A stretch of 64,000 nucleotides of DNA from Streptomyces fradiae ATCC 10745 = DSM 40063 (lineage in GTDB: Bacteria > Actinomycetota > Actinomycetes > Streptomycetales > Streptomycetaceae): positions 5,930,501 to 5,994,500 of the forward strand of contig NZ_CP023696.1 in the NCBI RefSeq assembly GCF_008704425.1, in the 5' to 3' direction. Positions 34,152-42,825 of this stretch are shown here, piece by piece. Within the stretch, counting starts at the first letter, position 1; each line of letters starts with the position of its first letter. Below the pieces are notes generated by a model. That model was not told where the DNA came from. It worked only from the letters and a program-made list of their open reading frames with translations, and searched no databases. The translations under genes and the position numbers were made by a program.

Positions 34152-35645
34152 TCAGTGGCCCGTGAGCTGTCCGGCCAGCCTGCCGTGCATCTCGGCACTG
34201 GGCTGGTCGAGTCCGATGAGGGTGACCTTCTTGCCGCGCTGGGCGTACTTGGTCTCTACCGCGTCGAGGGCGGCGACCGAGGAGGCGTCCCAGATGCGGG
34301 CGTCGGACAGGTCGATGACGACGTCGTCCGGGTCGTCCTGGTAGTCGAACCGGTGGACGAGGTCGTTGGAGGAGGCGAAGAACAGCTCGCCGGTGACCGC
34401 GTAGACCACCTGCTTGCCGTCGGGGCCGACGACTCCGGTGACCTCGGCCCTGTGGGCCACCCGCCGAGCGAACACGATCATGGCGATGATCGAGCCGGCG
34501 ATGACGCCGACGGCCAGGTTGTGGGTGGCGACGACGACGGTGACCGTGGCGACCATGACGGTGGTCTCGCCCAGCGGCATCCGCTGGAGGGTCTTCGGCC
34601 GGACGGAGTGCCAGTCGAAGGTGGCGACCGACACCATGATCATGACGGCGACGAGGGCGGCCATGGGGATGTCGGAGACGACCGGTCCGAACACGACCAC
34701 GAGGACGATCAGGAAGACGCCGGCGAGGAAGGTGGACAGACGGGTGCGGGCCCCGGACACCTTCACGTTGATCATCGTCTGGCCGATCACCGCGCAGCCG
34801 CCCATGCCGCCGAAGAAGCCGGTGACGATGTTGGCGACGCCCTGGCCGATGGACTCGCGGGTCTTGTCGGAGCGGGTGTCGGTGATGTCGTCGACGAGCT
34901 TGGCCGTCATCAGCGACTCCATCAGTCCCACCAGCGCGAACGCGAAGGCGTACGGGGCGATGGTGGTCAGGGTGTCCAGCGTGAACGGCACGTCCGGCAG
35001 CCCCGGCACCGGCAGGGACGAGGGCAGCTCGCCCTTGTCGCCCACGGTCGGCACGGCCAGGCCCGCGCCGACGGTGAGGACGGTGAGCACGGCGACGGAG
35101 ACCAGGGGGGCGGGTACGACGGTGGTGAGCCTCGGGAGGAAGACCATCATGAGCAGGCCGGCCAGGACCAGCGGGTAGACGGGCCACGGCACGTCGCGCA
35201 TCTCCGGCACCTGGGACAGGAAGACCAGGAGGGCGAGGGCGTTGACGAAGCCGACCATGACGCTGCGCGGGACGAACCGCAGGAGCCTGGCGACGCCGAG
35301 CGCGCCGAGGACGATCTGCATCAGGCCGCCGAGGATGACGGTCGCGATCAGGTGGCCGAGGCCGTACTCGCGGTTCAGCGGGGCGATCACCAGCGCTATG
35401 GCGCCGGTGGCGGCGGAGATCATCGCCTTGCGGCCGCCGACGACCGAGATGACCACGGCCATGGTGAAGGAGGCGAAGAGCCCGATGGCCGGGTCGACAC
35501 CGGCGATGATCGAGAACGAGATCGCCTCGGGGATCAGCGCCAGGGCCACGACCAGCCCGGCGAGGACCTCGGTGCGGAAGACCTCGGGGGAGGCGAGCCA
35601 GTCCGGCCGGGACGGCTTGGGCACAGCGGCGAGCGGTGAGGACAT
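34152..35645 (-). CDS. SulP-family anion transporter with C-terminal STAS domain
   Basis: 497 residues. About 10-12 transmembrane segments with the SulP hallmarks GLVVALALIPEAISFSIIAGVDP, GATGAIALVI, GLMESLMTAKLVDD and GFFGGMGGCAVIGQTMIN, then a cytoplasmic STAS domain (about 385-497, with VVIDLSDARIWDASSVAAL). Members move sulfate, bicarbonate or dicarboxylates by proton or sodium symport; the anion cannot be told from sequence. The ATG at 35645 begins MSSPLAAVPK. Divergent from a MerR regulator, with a MerR-type operator between them that is closer to the regulator. Confidence 0.94.
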   Translation of the reverse strand: MSSPLAAVPKPSRPDWLASPEVFRTEVLAGLVVALALIPEAISFSIIAGVDPAIGLFASFTMAVVISVVGGRKAMISAATGAIALVIAPLNREYGLGHLIATVILGGLMQIVLGALGVARLLRFVPRSVMVGFVNALALLVFLSQVPEMRDVPWPVYPLVLAGLLMMVFLPRLTTVVPAPLVSVAVLTVLTVGAGLAVPTVGDKGELPSSLPVPGLPDVPFTLDTLTTIAPYAFAFALVGLMESLMTAKLVDDITDTRSDKTRESIGQGVANIVTGFFGGMGGCAVIGQTMINVKVSGARTRLSTFLAGVFLIVLVVVFGPVVSDIPMAALVAVMIMVSVATFDWHSVRPKTLQRMPLGETTVMVATVTVVVATHNLAVGVIAGSIIAMIVFARRVAHRAEVTGVVGPDGKQVVYAVTGELFFASSNDLVHRFDYQDDPDDVVIDLSDARIWDASSVAALDAVETKYAQRGKKVTLIGLDQPSAEMHGRLAGQLTGH

Positions 35646-36041
35646 GCAACCGTTTCCGTGTCGGGCGCATGCGCCCGACCGCTGGACGCACCCGCGCTTC
35701 GTACTCGTTCCACACCGGGCGGGAGCCCCGGCGGCACGGCCTTCTGGGCGGGGGCCTCGCCGGACAGGTCGGCACCGTGTGGCTGCCGGTCGGGCATCAT
35801 GGCCCGGAAGTCGTCGTGTGCCGCCGGGACCCGGTCGGGCCCGCTTCGGCGGGTTCGCCGGCCGCCGCGCGGCGGGCGGCGGGGGCGGTCGGACAGAAGA
35901 CTCTACCCTGACGTGAGGGCAGAGTGTGGCCTGGGGGTCGCGGGGGGCGGGTCGACGCACCCCGTGTCCTGTGAGTGATGCACATCCCCTGGGCCCCTCC
36001 GGCACCGCAACGGGTGTGCACCGGATAGGGGAGACGTGTCG
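35646..36041. promoter_or_regulatory. Divergent SulP/MerR intergenic region
   Basis: 396 bases. Apart from the inverted repeat at 35900-35925, reported separately, it shows no gene. The part next to the SulP start is GC-rich and could be a long leader of that transcript. Confidence 0.6.
35900..35925. promoter_or_regulatory. MerR-type operator (inverted repeat)
   Basis: Arms ACTCTACCCT (35900-35909) and AGGGCAGAGT (35916-35925), one mismatch, with a six-base spacer GACGTG. The form fits operators recognised by MerR-family dimers, which lie between -35 and -10 elements. It is the obvious target of the MerR gene 116 bases away and could control either direction. Confidence 0.65.
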
Positions 36042-36458
36042 ATGAGTGAGCGGCGGATGCAGATCGGTGAGGTCGCTGAGAGGACCGGTTTGTCGCTGCG
36101 CACGATCCGGCACTACGAGGAGGTGGGACTGGTGACCCCGTCCGCCCGCAGCAAGGGCGGGTTCCGGCTGTACACCGATCGCGACGTGGACCGGCTGATG
36201 GTGGTCCGCCGGATGAAGCCGCTGGACTTCTCGCTGGAGGAGATGCGGGAGCTGCTGGAGCTCATCGACCAGGCCGCCGACACGCGGGCGGCTGCGCTGT
36301 CGGAGGACGAGCGGGCCCGCCTGACGGAACGGCTCGAGGCCTACCGCGAGGTCATGGACGCCCGCTGCGAGGCGTCGCGGGCGCGGCTGGAGATGGCCGA
36401 GGACTTCGCCGCGACGCTGCGCCGTCGTGTGCGGGAGGTCGGCGCGCAGCGCGCGTAG
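36042..36458 (+). CDS. MerR-family transcriptional regulator
   Basis: 138 residues. The winged helix is MQIGEVAERTGLSLRTIRHYEEVGLV, followed by the wing SKGGFRLYTDRDVDRL and a coiled-coil dimerisation helix; the C terminus is short and lacks the Cys pairs of metal sensors. GGGGAG lies about nine bases before ATG at 36042; an in-frame GTG two codons earlier is too close to it. It faces the SulP transporter across a region with a MerR-type operator, so it probably activates or represses the transporter. The inducer is unknown. Confidence 0.92.
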   Translation: MSERRMQIGEVAERTGLSLRTIRHYEEVGLVTPSARSKGGFRLYTDRDVDRLMVVRRMKPLDFSLEEMRELLELIDQAADTRAAALSEDERARLTERLEAYREVMDARCEASRARLEMAEDFAATLRRRVREVGAQRA

Positions 36459-36521
36459 GCGGTACCGAGCCCGGACGGCTGCCCGGAGGTCGCCCCGGTG
36501 GCGTCCAGGGCGCCAGGCCCC

Positions 36522-37271
36522 TCAGCCCGCCTCCGTACGGGTGTGCGTGCGGGCCACGTAGACGGTGTTCGACGAGGTGCCGCCCTGGAGGGGGTTGGGG
36601 AAGTCCACGACCGCGGCCTCCGCCTCCGCGAAGACGCCCGCGAGCACGGTGGTGAACGCGTCGTCCGGCGGGTCGTTCGACCACAGGGCGAAGACCCCGC
36701 CGGGATGGAGGCGCTCGGTGAGGGCGCGGAGCCCGGCGGGCTCGTAGAGCGCGGCGTGCCGGGGGTGCAGCACGTGGCGCGGTGAGTGGTCGACGTCCAG
36801 CAGGACGGCGTGGAAGCGGCGCGCCGGCGCCTGGGGGTCGAGACCGCCGGAGTCCGCAGCCATGGCGAAGAAGTCGCCGTGCACGAACCGGCAGCGGGCG
36901 TCGGAGGCCAGGCCGGCACCGAGCGGTACGAGTCCGCGCCGGTGCCAGTCGATGACCTCGCCGAGCGCCTCGACGACGAGCAGCGAGCGGACCCGGGGGT
37001 CCTCCAGCGCCGCGCGGGCGGTGTAGCCGAGTCCGAGACCGCCCACGACGACGTCCAGCCCGGCCGCGCCCGGCCCGGTGGCGGGCAGCCGGGCCAGGCC
37101 GAGGCGGGCGAGCGCGATCTCGCCGGCCGTGAAGAGGCTGGACATCAGGAACTCGTCGCCGAGCTTCACCTCGTGGACGTCGGTCCCGGACACCGGGTCC
37201 CGCCGGCGCCGCAGACTGATGTCCCCCATGGGCGTCGGACGCCAGTCGATCTCCTCGAAACGCATGGTCAT
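36522..37271 (-). CDS. Spermidine synthase-like protein
   Basis: 249 residues. A Rossmann methyltransferase-like fold typical of polyamine synthase relatives: LDVVVGGLGLGYTARAALE (nucleotide-binding loop), LLVVEALGEVIDWHR, and DVDHSPRHVLH at the position of the catalytic Asp region. It lacks the N-terminal beta-hairpin domain and full signature of true spermidine synthases, so the reaction is uncertain. The start MTMRF is preceded by GGAAAGG; a second ATG lies two codons in. Downstream (in transcription) of RNase J with a 102-base gap. Confidence 0.82.
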   Translation of the reverse strand: MTMRFEEIDWRPTPMGDISLRRRRDPVSGTDVHEVKLGDEFLMSSLFTAGEIALARLGLARLPATGPGAAGLDVVVGGLGLGYTARAALEDPRVRSLLVVEALGEVIDWHRRGLVPLGAGLASDARCRFVHGDFFAMAADSGGLDPQAPARRFHAVLLDVDHSPRHVLHPRHAALYEPAGLRALTERLHPGGVFALWSNDPPDDAFTTVLAGVFAEAEAAVVDFPNPLQGGTSSNTVYVARTHTRTEAG

Positions 37272-37373
37272 CCGGAAGTCGCCTTTCCCGCGTCACGGGA
37301 CCGGCGGGTGCGCACCCGGAGCCGTCGCGGTGGAGAGGGGGACGGGCTGGCCGAAGGGAACGGGCCGGGGCCG

Positions 37374-39059
37374 TCAGGCGTCGATGATGACGGGGATGAT
37401 CAGGGGCTTGCGGCGGTAGCTGCGGAAGGCCCAGTTCGCGACGGCCCGTGCGATGAGCTGCTCCAGTTGGTGCGCGTCTCCGATGCCTTCCTCCGCCGCT
37501 GCCGCGAGGGCCTTCTCGATGACGGGGACGGCTGCCTCGAAGGTGGCCTGGTCGTGCACGAATCCGCGGGCCAGGAAGTCGGGCGGCTCGGCCAGGGCGC
37601 CGGTGTCGGCGTCGACGATGGCCACGACCGTGACGACGCCCTCCTCGGCGAGGGTGCGCCGGTCCTTCAGGGACGCCTCGGTGGCGCCGCCCACCGTCAT
37701 GCCGTCCACGTAGACGTAGCCGGCGGGCACCTTGCCGGTGATGGAGGCGCGGCCGTCGACCAGGTCGACGACGACGCCGTCCTCGGCGATGACGACCCGG
37801 TCGGGATCGACCCCGGTCCGGATGGCGAGGTCGGCGTTGGCCCGCAGGTGCTTCCACTCGCCGTGCACGGGCATGACGTTGCGCGGCTTGACGATGTTGT
37901 AGCAGTAGACGAGTTCACCGGCGCTGGCGTGCCCGGAGACGTGCACCTTCGCGTTGCCCTTGTGGACGACGTTGGCGCCCCACCGGGTCAGGCCGTTGAT
38001 CACCCGGTAGATGGCGCTCTCGTTGCCCGGGATGAGGGAGCTGGCGAGCAGGACGGTGTCGCCCTCGCCGATGCGGATCATGTGGTCCCGGTTCGCCATG
38101 CGGGACAGCGCGGCCATCGGCTCGCCCTGGGACCCGGTGCACACCAGGGCGATCCGGTGGTCGGGGAGCTTCTCCAGCTCCTTCGTCTCCACCACGAGAC
38201 CGGGCGGGACGGTGAGGTATCCCAGTTCGCGGGCGATGCCCATGTTGCGGACCATCGAACGGCCGACGAAGGCGACCTTGCGGCCGTTCTGCTGGGCGGC
38301 GTCCAGGACCTGCTGGATGCGGTGCACGTGGCTGGCGAAGCTGGAGACGATGACGCGCCGCGGGGAGGTCCGCATCACCTGCTCGATGGCCGGGTTCAGC
38401 TCGCGCTCGGAGGTGGTGAAACCGGGGACCTCCGCGTTGGTGGAGTCCGTCAGGAACAGGTCGACGCCCTCCTCGCCGAGCCGGGCGAAGGCGCGCAGGT
38501 CGGTGATCCGGTCGTCGAGCGGGAACTGGTCCATCTTGAAGTCACCGGTGTGCAGCACGAGGCCCGCCGCCGTGCGGATCGCCACCGCCAGCCCGTCCGG
38601 GATGGAGTGGTTGACCGCCACGAACTCGCAGTCGAACGGCCCGAAGCGCCGCCGCTCGCCTTCCTTCACCCGCACCGAGCGGGGCTGGATGCGGTGCTCC
38701 TTCAGCTTGGCCTCCAGGAAGGCCAGCGTCAGCTTCGACCCGACGACCGGGATGTCCCGCCGCTCCCGCAGCAGATACGGCACGCCGCCGATGTGGTCCT
38801 CGTGCCCGTGCGTCAGCACCACCGCCACGATGTCGTCCAGGCGGTCCCGGATGGAGGTGAAGTCCGGCAGGATCACATCCACGCCCGGTTGCGTCTCCTC
38901 GGGGAACAGCACCCCGCAGTCGACGACGAGCAGCTTGCCGGCGTGCTCGAACACGGTCATGTTCCGGCCGATCTCGCCCAGGCCGCCCAGGGCGACGACC
39001 CTGAGCCCTCCCTCGGGCAGCGGCGGCGGGGGCTTCAGCCCGGGATGCGGATGACTCAT
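37374..39059 (-). CDS. rnj: Ribonuclease J
   Basis: 561 residues, normal length. Metallo-beta-lactamase/beta-CASP nuclease: GGLGEIGRNM, the metal motif HGHEDHIGG near residue 83, HTGDFKMDQ, STNAEVPG, the beta-CASP region SSFASHVHR, and VHVSGHASAGE and MPVHGEWKHL toward the C terminus. It acts as 5'-3' exo- and endoribonuclease in rRNA and mRNA processing. The ATG follows a GTAACGTGAGGGT-like leader. The gene usually sits beside dapA in Streptomyces; here the neighbours are a spermidine synthase-like gene and an empty 400-base spacer, which suggests either a rearranged locus or a second paralogue. Confidence 0.95.
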   Translation of the reverse strand: MSHPHPGLKPPPPLPEGGLRVVALGGLGEIGRNMTVFEHAGKLLVVDCGVLFPEETQPGVDVILPDFTSIRDRLDDIVAVVLTHGHEDHIGGVPYLLRERRDIPVVGSKLTLAFLEAKLKEHRIQPRSVRVKEGERRRFGPFDCEFVAVNHSIPDGLAVAIRTAAGLVLHTGDFKMDQFPLDDRITDLRAFARLGEEGVDLFLTDSTNAEVPGFTTSERELNPAIEQVMRTSPRRVIVSSFASHVHRIQQVLDAAQQNGRKVAFVGRSMVRNMGIARELGYLTVPPGLVVETKELEKLPDHRIALVCTGSQGEPMAALSRMANRDHMIRIGEGDTVLLASSLIPGNESAIYRVINGLTRWGANVVHKGNAKVHVSGHASAGELVYCYNIVKPRNVMPVHGEWKHLRANADLAIRTGVDPDRVVIAEDGVVVDLVDGRASITGKVPAGYVYVDGMTVGGATEASLKDRRTLAEEGVVTVVAIVDADTGALAEPPDFLARGFVHDQATFEAAVPVIEKALAAAAEEGIGDAHQLEQLIARAVANWAFRSYRRKPLIIPVIIDA

Positions 39060-39463
39060 ACCCTCACGTTACCGGAGGGTGCGCCGCGGTGATCTCCGGA
39101 CCCCTCCGGAGCACCCCCCTGACGCACCCTCCTGGGCGCCCCGCAGCCGGCCTTCCGGCCACCCGGGTGAGGGGAGCCGCCGTACGGCATCGGCTCCGCC
39201 GAGGAGCGGCGGAACCCGAACGGCCGGGGCGCCTCGCCGGCGTGAGGGCCTTCTCCGACGGCCACCGGCACGACCGGCGGGGACGCCGCGAGGACGCCGG
39301 AAGGTGCCGCGCGCCCGGGTCGGGCGGCCTGGCGACCGCGAACGGCGCGGGGGCCGTCCCGGCCCCCGGACCGACGGCCGGGTGACCCCGGGATGCGGGC
39401 CCGGGGAACGGCCGTCAAGGTGGAAGCCGGACGCACACCCCGCCAGGCGAGGAGGAACGGTCC
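39060..39463. other. Divergent spacer between RNase J and DUF2945 genes
   Basis: 404 bases, GC-rich, with no plausible gene. It must contain both divergent promoters. A strong GAGGAGGAA ribosome site lies at its right end. Confidence 0.55.
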
Positions 39464-39718
39464 ATGGCGAAGTCGACAGGCGCCTCGGGCGAGGGCAGGC
39501 CGTCGAAGGGCGACCAGCCGTCGAAGGGCGACAAGGTCGCCTGGCGCAGCCACGGCGGCGAGGCGGAGGGCGTCGTCGAGAAGAAGATCACCAAGCGGAC
39601 CAAGGCGTCCGGCCGCACCGTGGACGCCTCCCCGGACGACCCGCAGTACGAGGTGCGCAGCGAGAAGTCGGGCAGGACGGCCGTGCACAAGCCGTCCGCG
39701 CTCAAGAAGCGGACGTAG
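39464..39718 (+). CDS. DUF2945 (HVA1-type Tudor-like) small protein
   Basis: 84 residues, very basic and hydrophilic. The core GDKVAWRSHGGEAEGVVEKK, then DDPQYEVRSEKSGRTAVHKP and LKKR, matches the short DUF2945/hypervariable-A1 family found in bacteria and fungi. The fold is a small SH3/Tudor-like barrel; the role is unknown, possibly nucleic acid binding. GAGGAGG lies just upstream of the ATG. An HU-like gene follows on the same strand after 112 bases. Confidence 0.85.
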   Translation: MAKSTGASGEGRPSKGDQPSKGDKVAWRSHGGEAEGVVEKKITKRTKASGRTVDASPDDPQYEVRSEKSGRTAVHKPSALKKRT

Positions 39719-39830
39719 CGGAAGCAGCGGGTCCGCGGGGCCGGCCGCGAGCCGCCGCCCCGTGCCCCGGCGGTATCCCCCCGGCCCGACGGACGATCCG
39801 GCCCCCGGCCGTACCCAGGTGAGGAACAGG

Positions 39831-40085
39831 ATGGACATGACACAGCTGGCCGAGGCCACCGCCGGTCACCTCGGCGAGGGGCGGCGGCTCGGAGTCGAGG
39901 ACGTGCAGCAGACGCTCGACGTGCTGTTCGGCACCGTCGAGTATCCCGGAACCGTCGCCGAGGCGCTGCGCCGGGGCGAGACGGTGCTGCTGGGCAGCTT
40001 CGGCAGCTTCCACAGCGAGGGCAAGAGCGCCGTCTTCCGCCCCGGCAAGGCGCTCGACGAGTATCTGCGCGGCCTGGTCGGCTGA
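39831..40085 (+). CDS. HU-family DNA-binding protein-like, short
   Basis: 84 residues. The helical N-terminal half (MTQLAEATAGHLG, DVQQTLDVLFGTV) and the segment LLGSFGSFHSEGKSAVFRPGKALDE resemble HU/IHF, but the beta-arm region is short, so DNA bending may be reduced. A GAGGAACAGG ribosome site precedes the ATG at 39831. Neighbouring DUF2945 is also small and basic. Confidence 0.75.
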   Translation: MDMTQLAEATAGHLGEGRRLGVEDVQQTLDVLFGTVEYPGTVAEALRRGETVLLGSFGSFHSEGKSAVFRPGKALDEYLRGLVG

Positions 40086-40124
40086 GGGAGGCGCCTGACG
40101 GCCCCGCCCCGCCACGGCGCCCCG

Positions 40125-40892
40125 CTACGGCAGGGCGTAGAAGCGCACCGGTGAGTTGGGGCGCAGGCCGATCCGGGTGTAGACGGGGGCTCCCGCGCTG
40201 GTCGCGTGCAGGGTGGCGCGGGCCAGCCCGGTGGCGCGGGCGGCCTCGTACAGCGCCTTGCGGGTCACGGCCTCGCCGTAGCCCCGCCGCTCCCATCGGG
40301 GGTCCGTCGCGACCAGGGCGACGAAGAGGCGCCCTTCGGCCTCCACCGCCCCGGCGCAGGTCACCGGGGTCTCGCCGCGCAGGCCCAGGTACGCGTGGAC
40401 GGTCTCCTTCCACAGCGCCGAACCGTCGAGCCCGTCGCGGCCCTGCTCCGGTGCGAAGCCGTAGGCGCGGGAGTTCAGGTCGGCGTACCGGCGCAGGTGC
40501 TCGTCGGTCGCCACGCGGACGAAGGTGAGGTCGGGGTGGCGCGGCTCGGGCAGGGCGGGCAGGTCGCCGGCCATGCCGGTGCCGGGGAAGGCGTACGCGA
40601 GACCGGCGCGTCCGGCCGCCGCGTCGAGGGCGGGCAGGGCGGCGGGGTCGAGGAGGTCCTCGAAGACCCACAGGAAGCCGGGCAGGCGCTTCGCGCGCAT
40701 GATCTCCGCCGCCTCGGCCAGCCGCCGTGCCACCAGTGCCGGGTCCGCCCCGACCTCGGTCAGCGCCAGGCAGTTCCAGAACGGGAACCGGCAGTCGGCC
40801 CAGCGCACGGCGATCCCCGGCAGGTCCCGCACGTCGGCGCGCCCGTCCCGGTCGAGCACCATGCGCCGCCAGACGGTGACGAGCTGCTCCAT
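40125..40892 (-). CDS. GNAT-family N-acetyltransferase
   Basis: 255 residues from the ATG at 40892. The C-terminal half is a GNAT acetyl-CoA fold: CAGAVEAEGRLFVALVATDP, then WERRGYGEAVTRKAL (the acetyl-CoA loop, in place of Q/RxxGxG/A) and LHATSAGAPVYTRIGLRPNSPV. The N-terminal half (WNCLALTEVG, MRAKRLPGFLWVFEDL) is an extension seen in many actinobacterial GNATs. A GTG at 40922 with GGAGGAG upstream is a good alternative start that would add ten residues. Substrate unknown. It is divergent from the amidase. Confidence 0.85.
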   Translation of the reverse strand: MEQLVTVWRRMVLDRDGRADVRDLPGIAVRWADCRFPFWNCLALTEVGADPALVARRLAEAAEIMRAKRLPGFLWVFEDLLDPAALPALDAAAGRAGLAYAFPGTGMAGDLPALPEPRHPDLTFVRVATDEHLRRYADLNSRAYGFAPEQGRDGLDGSALWKETVHAYLGLRGETPVTCAGAVEAEGRLFVALVATDPRWERRGYGEAVTRKALYEAARATGLARATLHATSAGAPVYTRIGLRPNSPVRFYALP

Positions 40893-40983
40893 CGACTCCA
40901 CCGACTCCCCGAGACGGTCCACCGCGACCACCACTCCTCCGCTGTCGGCTGACGGCCGTCCGTCGCCTTGTTCGCTGCCTGTT

Positions 40984-41011
40984 GCCCGCTGCCCGCTGCC
41001 CGCTGCCCGCT
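40984..41011. repeat. 7-bp tandem repeat
   Basis: Four perfect copies of GCCCGCT in the spacer between the GNAT and amidase genes, with imperfect copies to the left. A slippage-prone microsatellite. Confidence 0.85.
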
Positions 41012-41165
41012 GACCGGGTGCTGCGGCGGAGCCGTCCGAGGGACAACGAGGCGGGGGCCACCCGGTTGCGGCCTCCACGGCGGTGGGGAGGGGCCGGTAC
41101 GGGGGAGGGACCGGGGCCGCGGGCCCTCCTGACAGGTGGGTTACCCGGCGGTAGGCTCCGCCGGC

Positions 41166-42590
41166 ATGACCACCGAAGCCACCCCCGCCGACCTCGGACT
41201 CGTCGAGCAGGCGCGGCGGTTGAGGGAAGGACTCACCACCTCCACCGCGCTGGTGCGCGCCTCCGTCGAACGCGTCGAGGCGACCCGCACCACCCTCAAC
41301 GCCTTCCGCTGCGTCCGCGCCGACGACGCCCTCGCCGAGGCCGCGGAGGCCGACCGGCGCCTCGCGGCGGGGGAGCGCGCCCCGCTGCTCGGGGTGCCGG
41401 TCGCCGTCAAGGACGACACCGACGTCGCCGGTCTGCCGACCCGCTTCGGCTGCTCCGGCGACATCGCTCCGGCCCGCGCCGACGGGGAGGCCGTCCGCCG
41501 CCTGCGCGCCGCCGGGGCCGTCGTCGTCGGCAAGACCAACACCTGCGAGCTGGGCCAGTGGCCGTTCACCGAGGGCCCCGCCTTCGGCGCCACCCGCAAC
41601 CCGTGGAACCCCGGCCACACGCCGGGCGGTTCCTCCGGCGGTTCCGCCGCGGCCGTCGCCGCCGGACTCGTCCCCGCCGCCCTCGGCTCCGACGGCGCCG
41701 GCTCCATCCGCATCCCCGCGGCCTGGACGCACCTGGTCGGCATCAAACCGCAGCGCGGCCGTGTCTCCGTCCATCCGTACGACGACTGCTTCGAGGGCCT
41801 GACCGTCAACGGCCCCCTCGCCCGTACCGTCGCCGACGCGGCCCTCCTCCTCGACGCCGCCGCCGGACCGCACCCCCGCGACAGGCACCGGCCGCCCGCC
41901 CTGGACGCCTCGGCCGCCGCCCGCCGCGACCCCGGCCGGCTGCGCGTCGCCCTGGCCTGGCGCCCGCCCTTCACCGCGGCACCGGCGCCGCTGCACCCCG
42001 GCATACGCCGCGCCGTCGGATCCCTCGCCGAGGCACTCGCCCGGCTGGGCCACACCGTCGAGGAGGCCCGTCCCCGCTACGGGCTCATCGGCCTGGGCTT
42101 CCTGCCGCGCGCCACGGCCGGCATCGCCGCGTACGCCGACCGGCACCCCGACCCCGCGCTCCTCGACCCCCGCACCCGGGGCGCGACCCGCGTCGGCCAC
42201 CTGCTGGGGGGACGGGCCCTGCGCGCCGCCCGCGCCCGCGAACGGCACCAGCACCGCAGGGTCGGCGCGCTCTTCGCCTCGTACGACGTGGTCCTCACGC
42301 CCACGACCGCCGCACCGCCCCCGAGGGTCGGCGCCTTCGACGGGATGTCCGGCCGGCGCACCGACCTCGCGATGGCGGCGGCCTGCCCGTACGCCTGGCC
42401 GTGGAACGTCCTCGGCTGGCCCGCCGTCAACGTCCCGGCCGGCTTCACCGGCGGCGGGCTGCCCGTCGGGGCGCAGCTGCTCGGCCCGAGCGGTGGGGAG
42501 GCCCGGCTCATCTCGCTCGCCGCCCAGCTGGAGGACGCCCTCCGCTGGTACGAGCACCGCCCGCCCGCGCCGCCGCCCCGGCCGTCGTGA
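41166..42590 (+). CDS. Amidase (amidase-signature family)
   Basis: 474 residues. Ser-cisSer-Lys amidase: Lys in VAVKDDTDVAG, the Gly/Ser-rich signature TPGGSSGGSAAAVAAGLVP, and GSDGAGSIRIPAAWT holding the acyl-enzyme nucleophile Ser. The C-terminal part has CPYAWPWNVLGWPAVNVPAGF. Such enzymes hydrolyse carboxamides, such as indole-acetamide, or peptides such as 6-aminohexanoate oligomers; the substrate is not predictable. ATG at 41166. GxGxSIRxPA spacing is normal. It stands alone, upstream of a tandem-repeat spacer. Confidence 0.92.
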   Translation: MTTEATPADLGLVEQARRLREGLTTSTALVRASVERVEATRTTLNAFRCVRADDALAEAAEADRRLAAGERAPLLGVPVAVKDDTDVAGLPTRFGCSGDIAPARADGEAVRRLRAAGAVVVGKTNTCELGQWPFTEGPAFGATRNPWNPGHTPGGSSGGSAAAVAAGLVPAALGSDGAGSIRIPAAWTHLVGIKPQRGRVSVHPYDDCFEGLTVNGPLARTVADAALLLDAAAGPHPRDRHRPPALDASAAARRDPGRLRVALAWRPPFTAAPAPLHPGIRRAVGSLAEALARLGHTVEEARPRYGLIGLGFLPRATAGIAAYADRHPDPALLDPRTRGATRVGHLLGGRALRAARARERHQHRRVGALFASYDVVLTPTTAAPPPRVGAFDGMSGRRTDLAMAAACPYAWPWNVLGWPAVNVPAGFTGGGLPVGAQLLGPSGGEARLISLAAQLEDALRWYEHRPPAPPPRPS

Positions 42591-42639
42591 GGCCGGGGCG
42601 GCGGGAGGAGACGGGGGTGACGGGGCGGGGCCCGAGGCC

Positions 42640-42710
42640 CGGCGCCAGGACGGGGCGGGAGCCGGAACCCGGCGCCAGGGGCGGGAGCCGGAACCCGGCG
42701 CGCGGGACGG
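42640..42710. repeat. 26-bp imperfect tandem repeat
   Basis: About three drifted copies of GGGCGGGAGCCGGAACCCGG plus GCGCCAG between the amidase and inositol-phosphatase-like genes. Non-coding. Confidence 0.65.
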
Positions 42711-42825
42711 CGCCGCGGCGGGGCGAACGGGTGGGGAACGGCGGGTGACACCCCGGGCCGCCCGTGCCACCGTGCGACACCCGGCGTGAACCCGGCGTGT
42801 CAGCACGGCGTGGTGTGATGGACAC

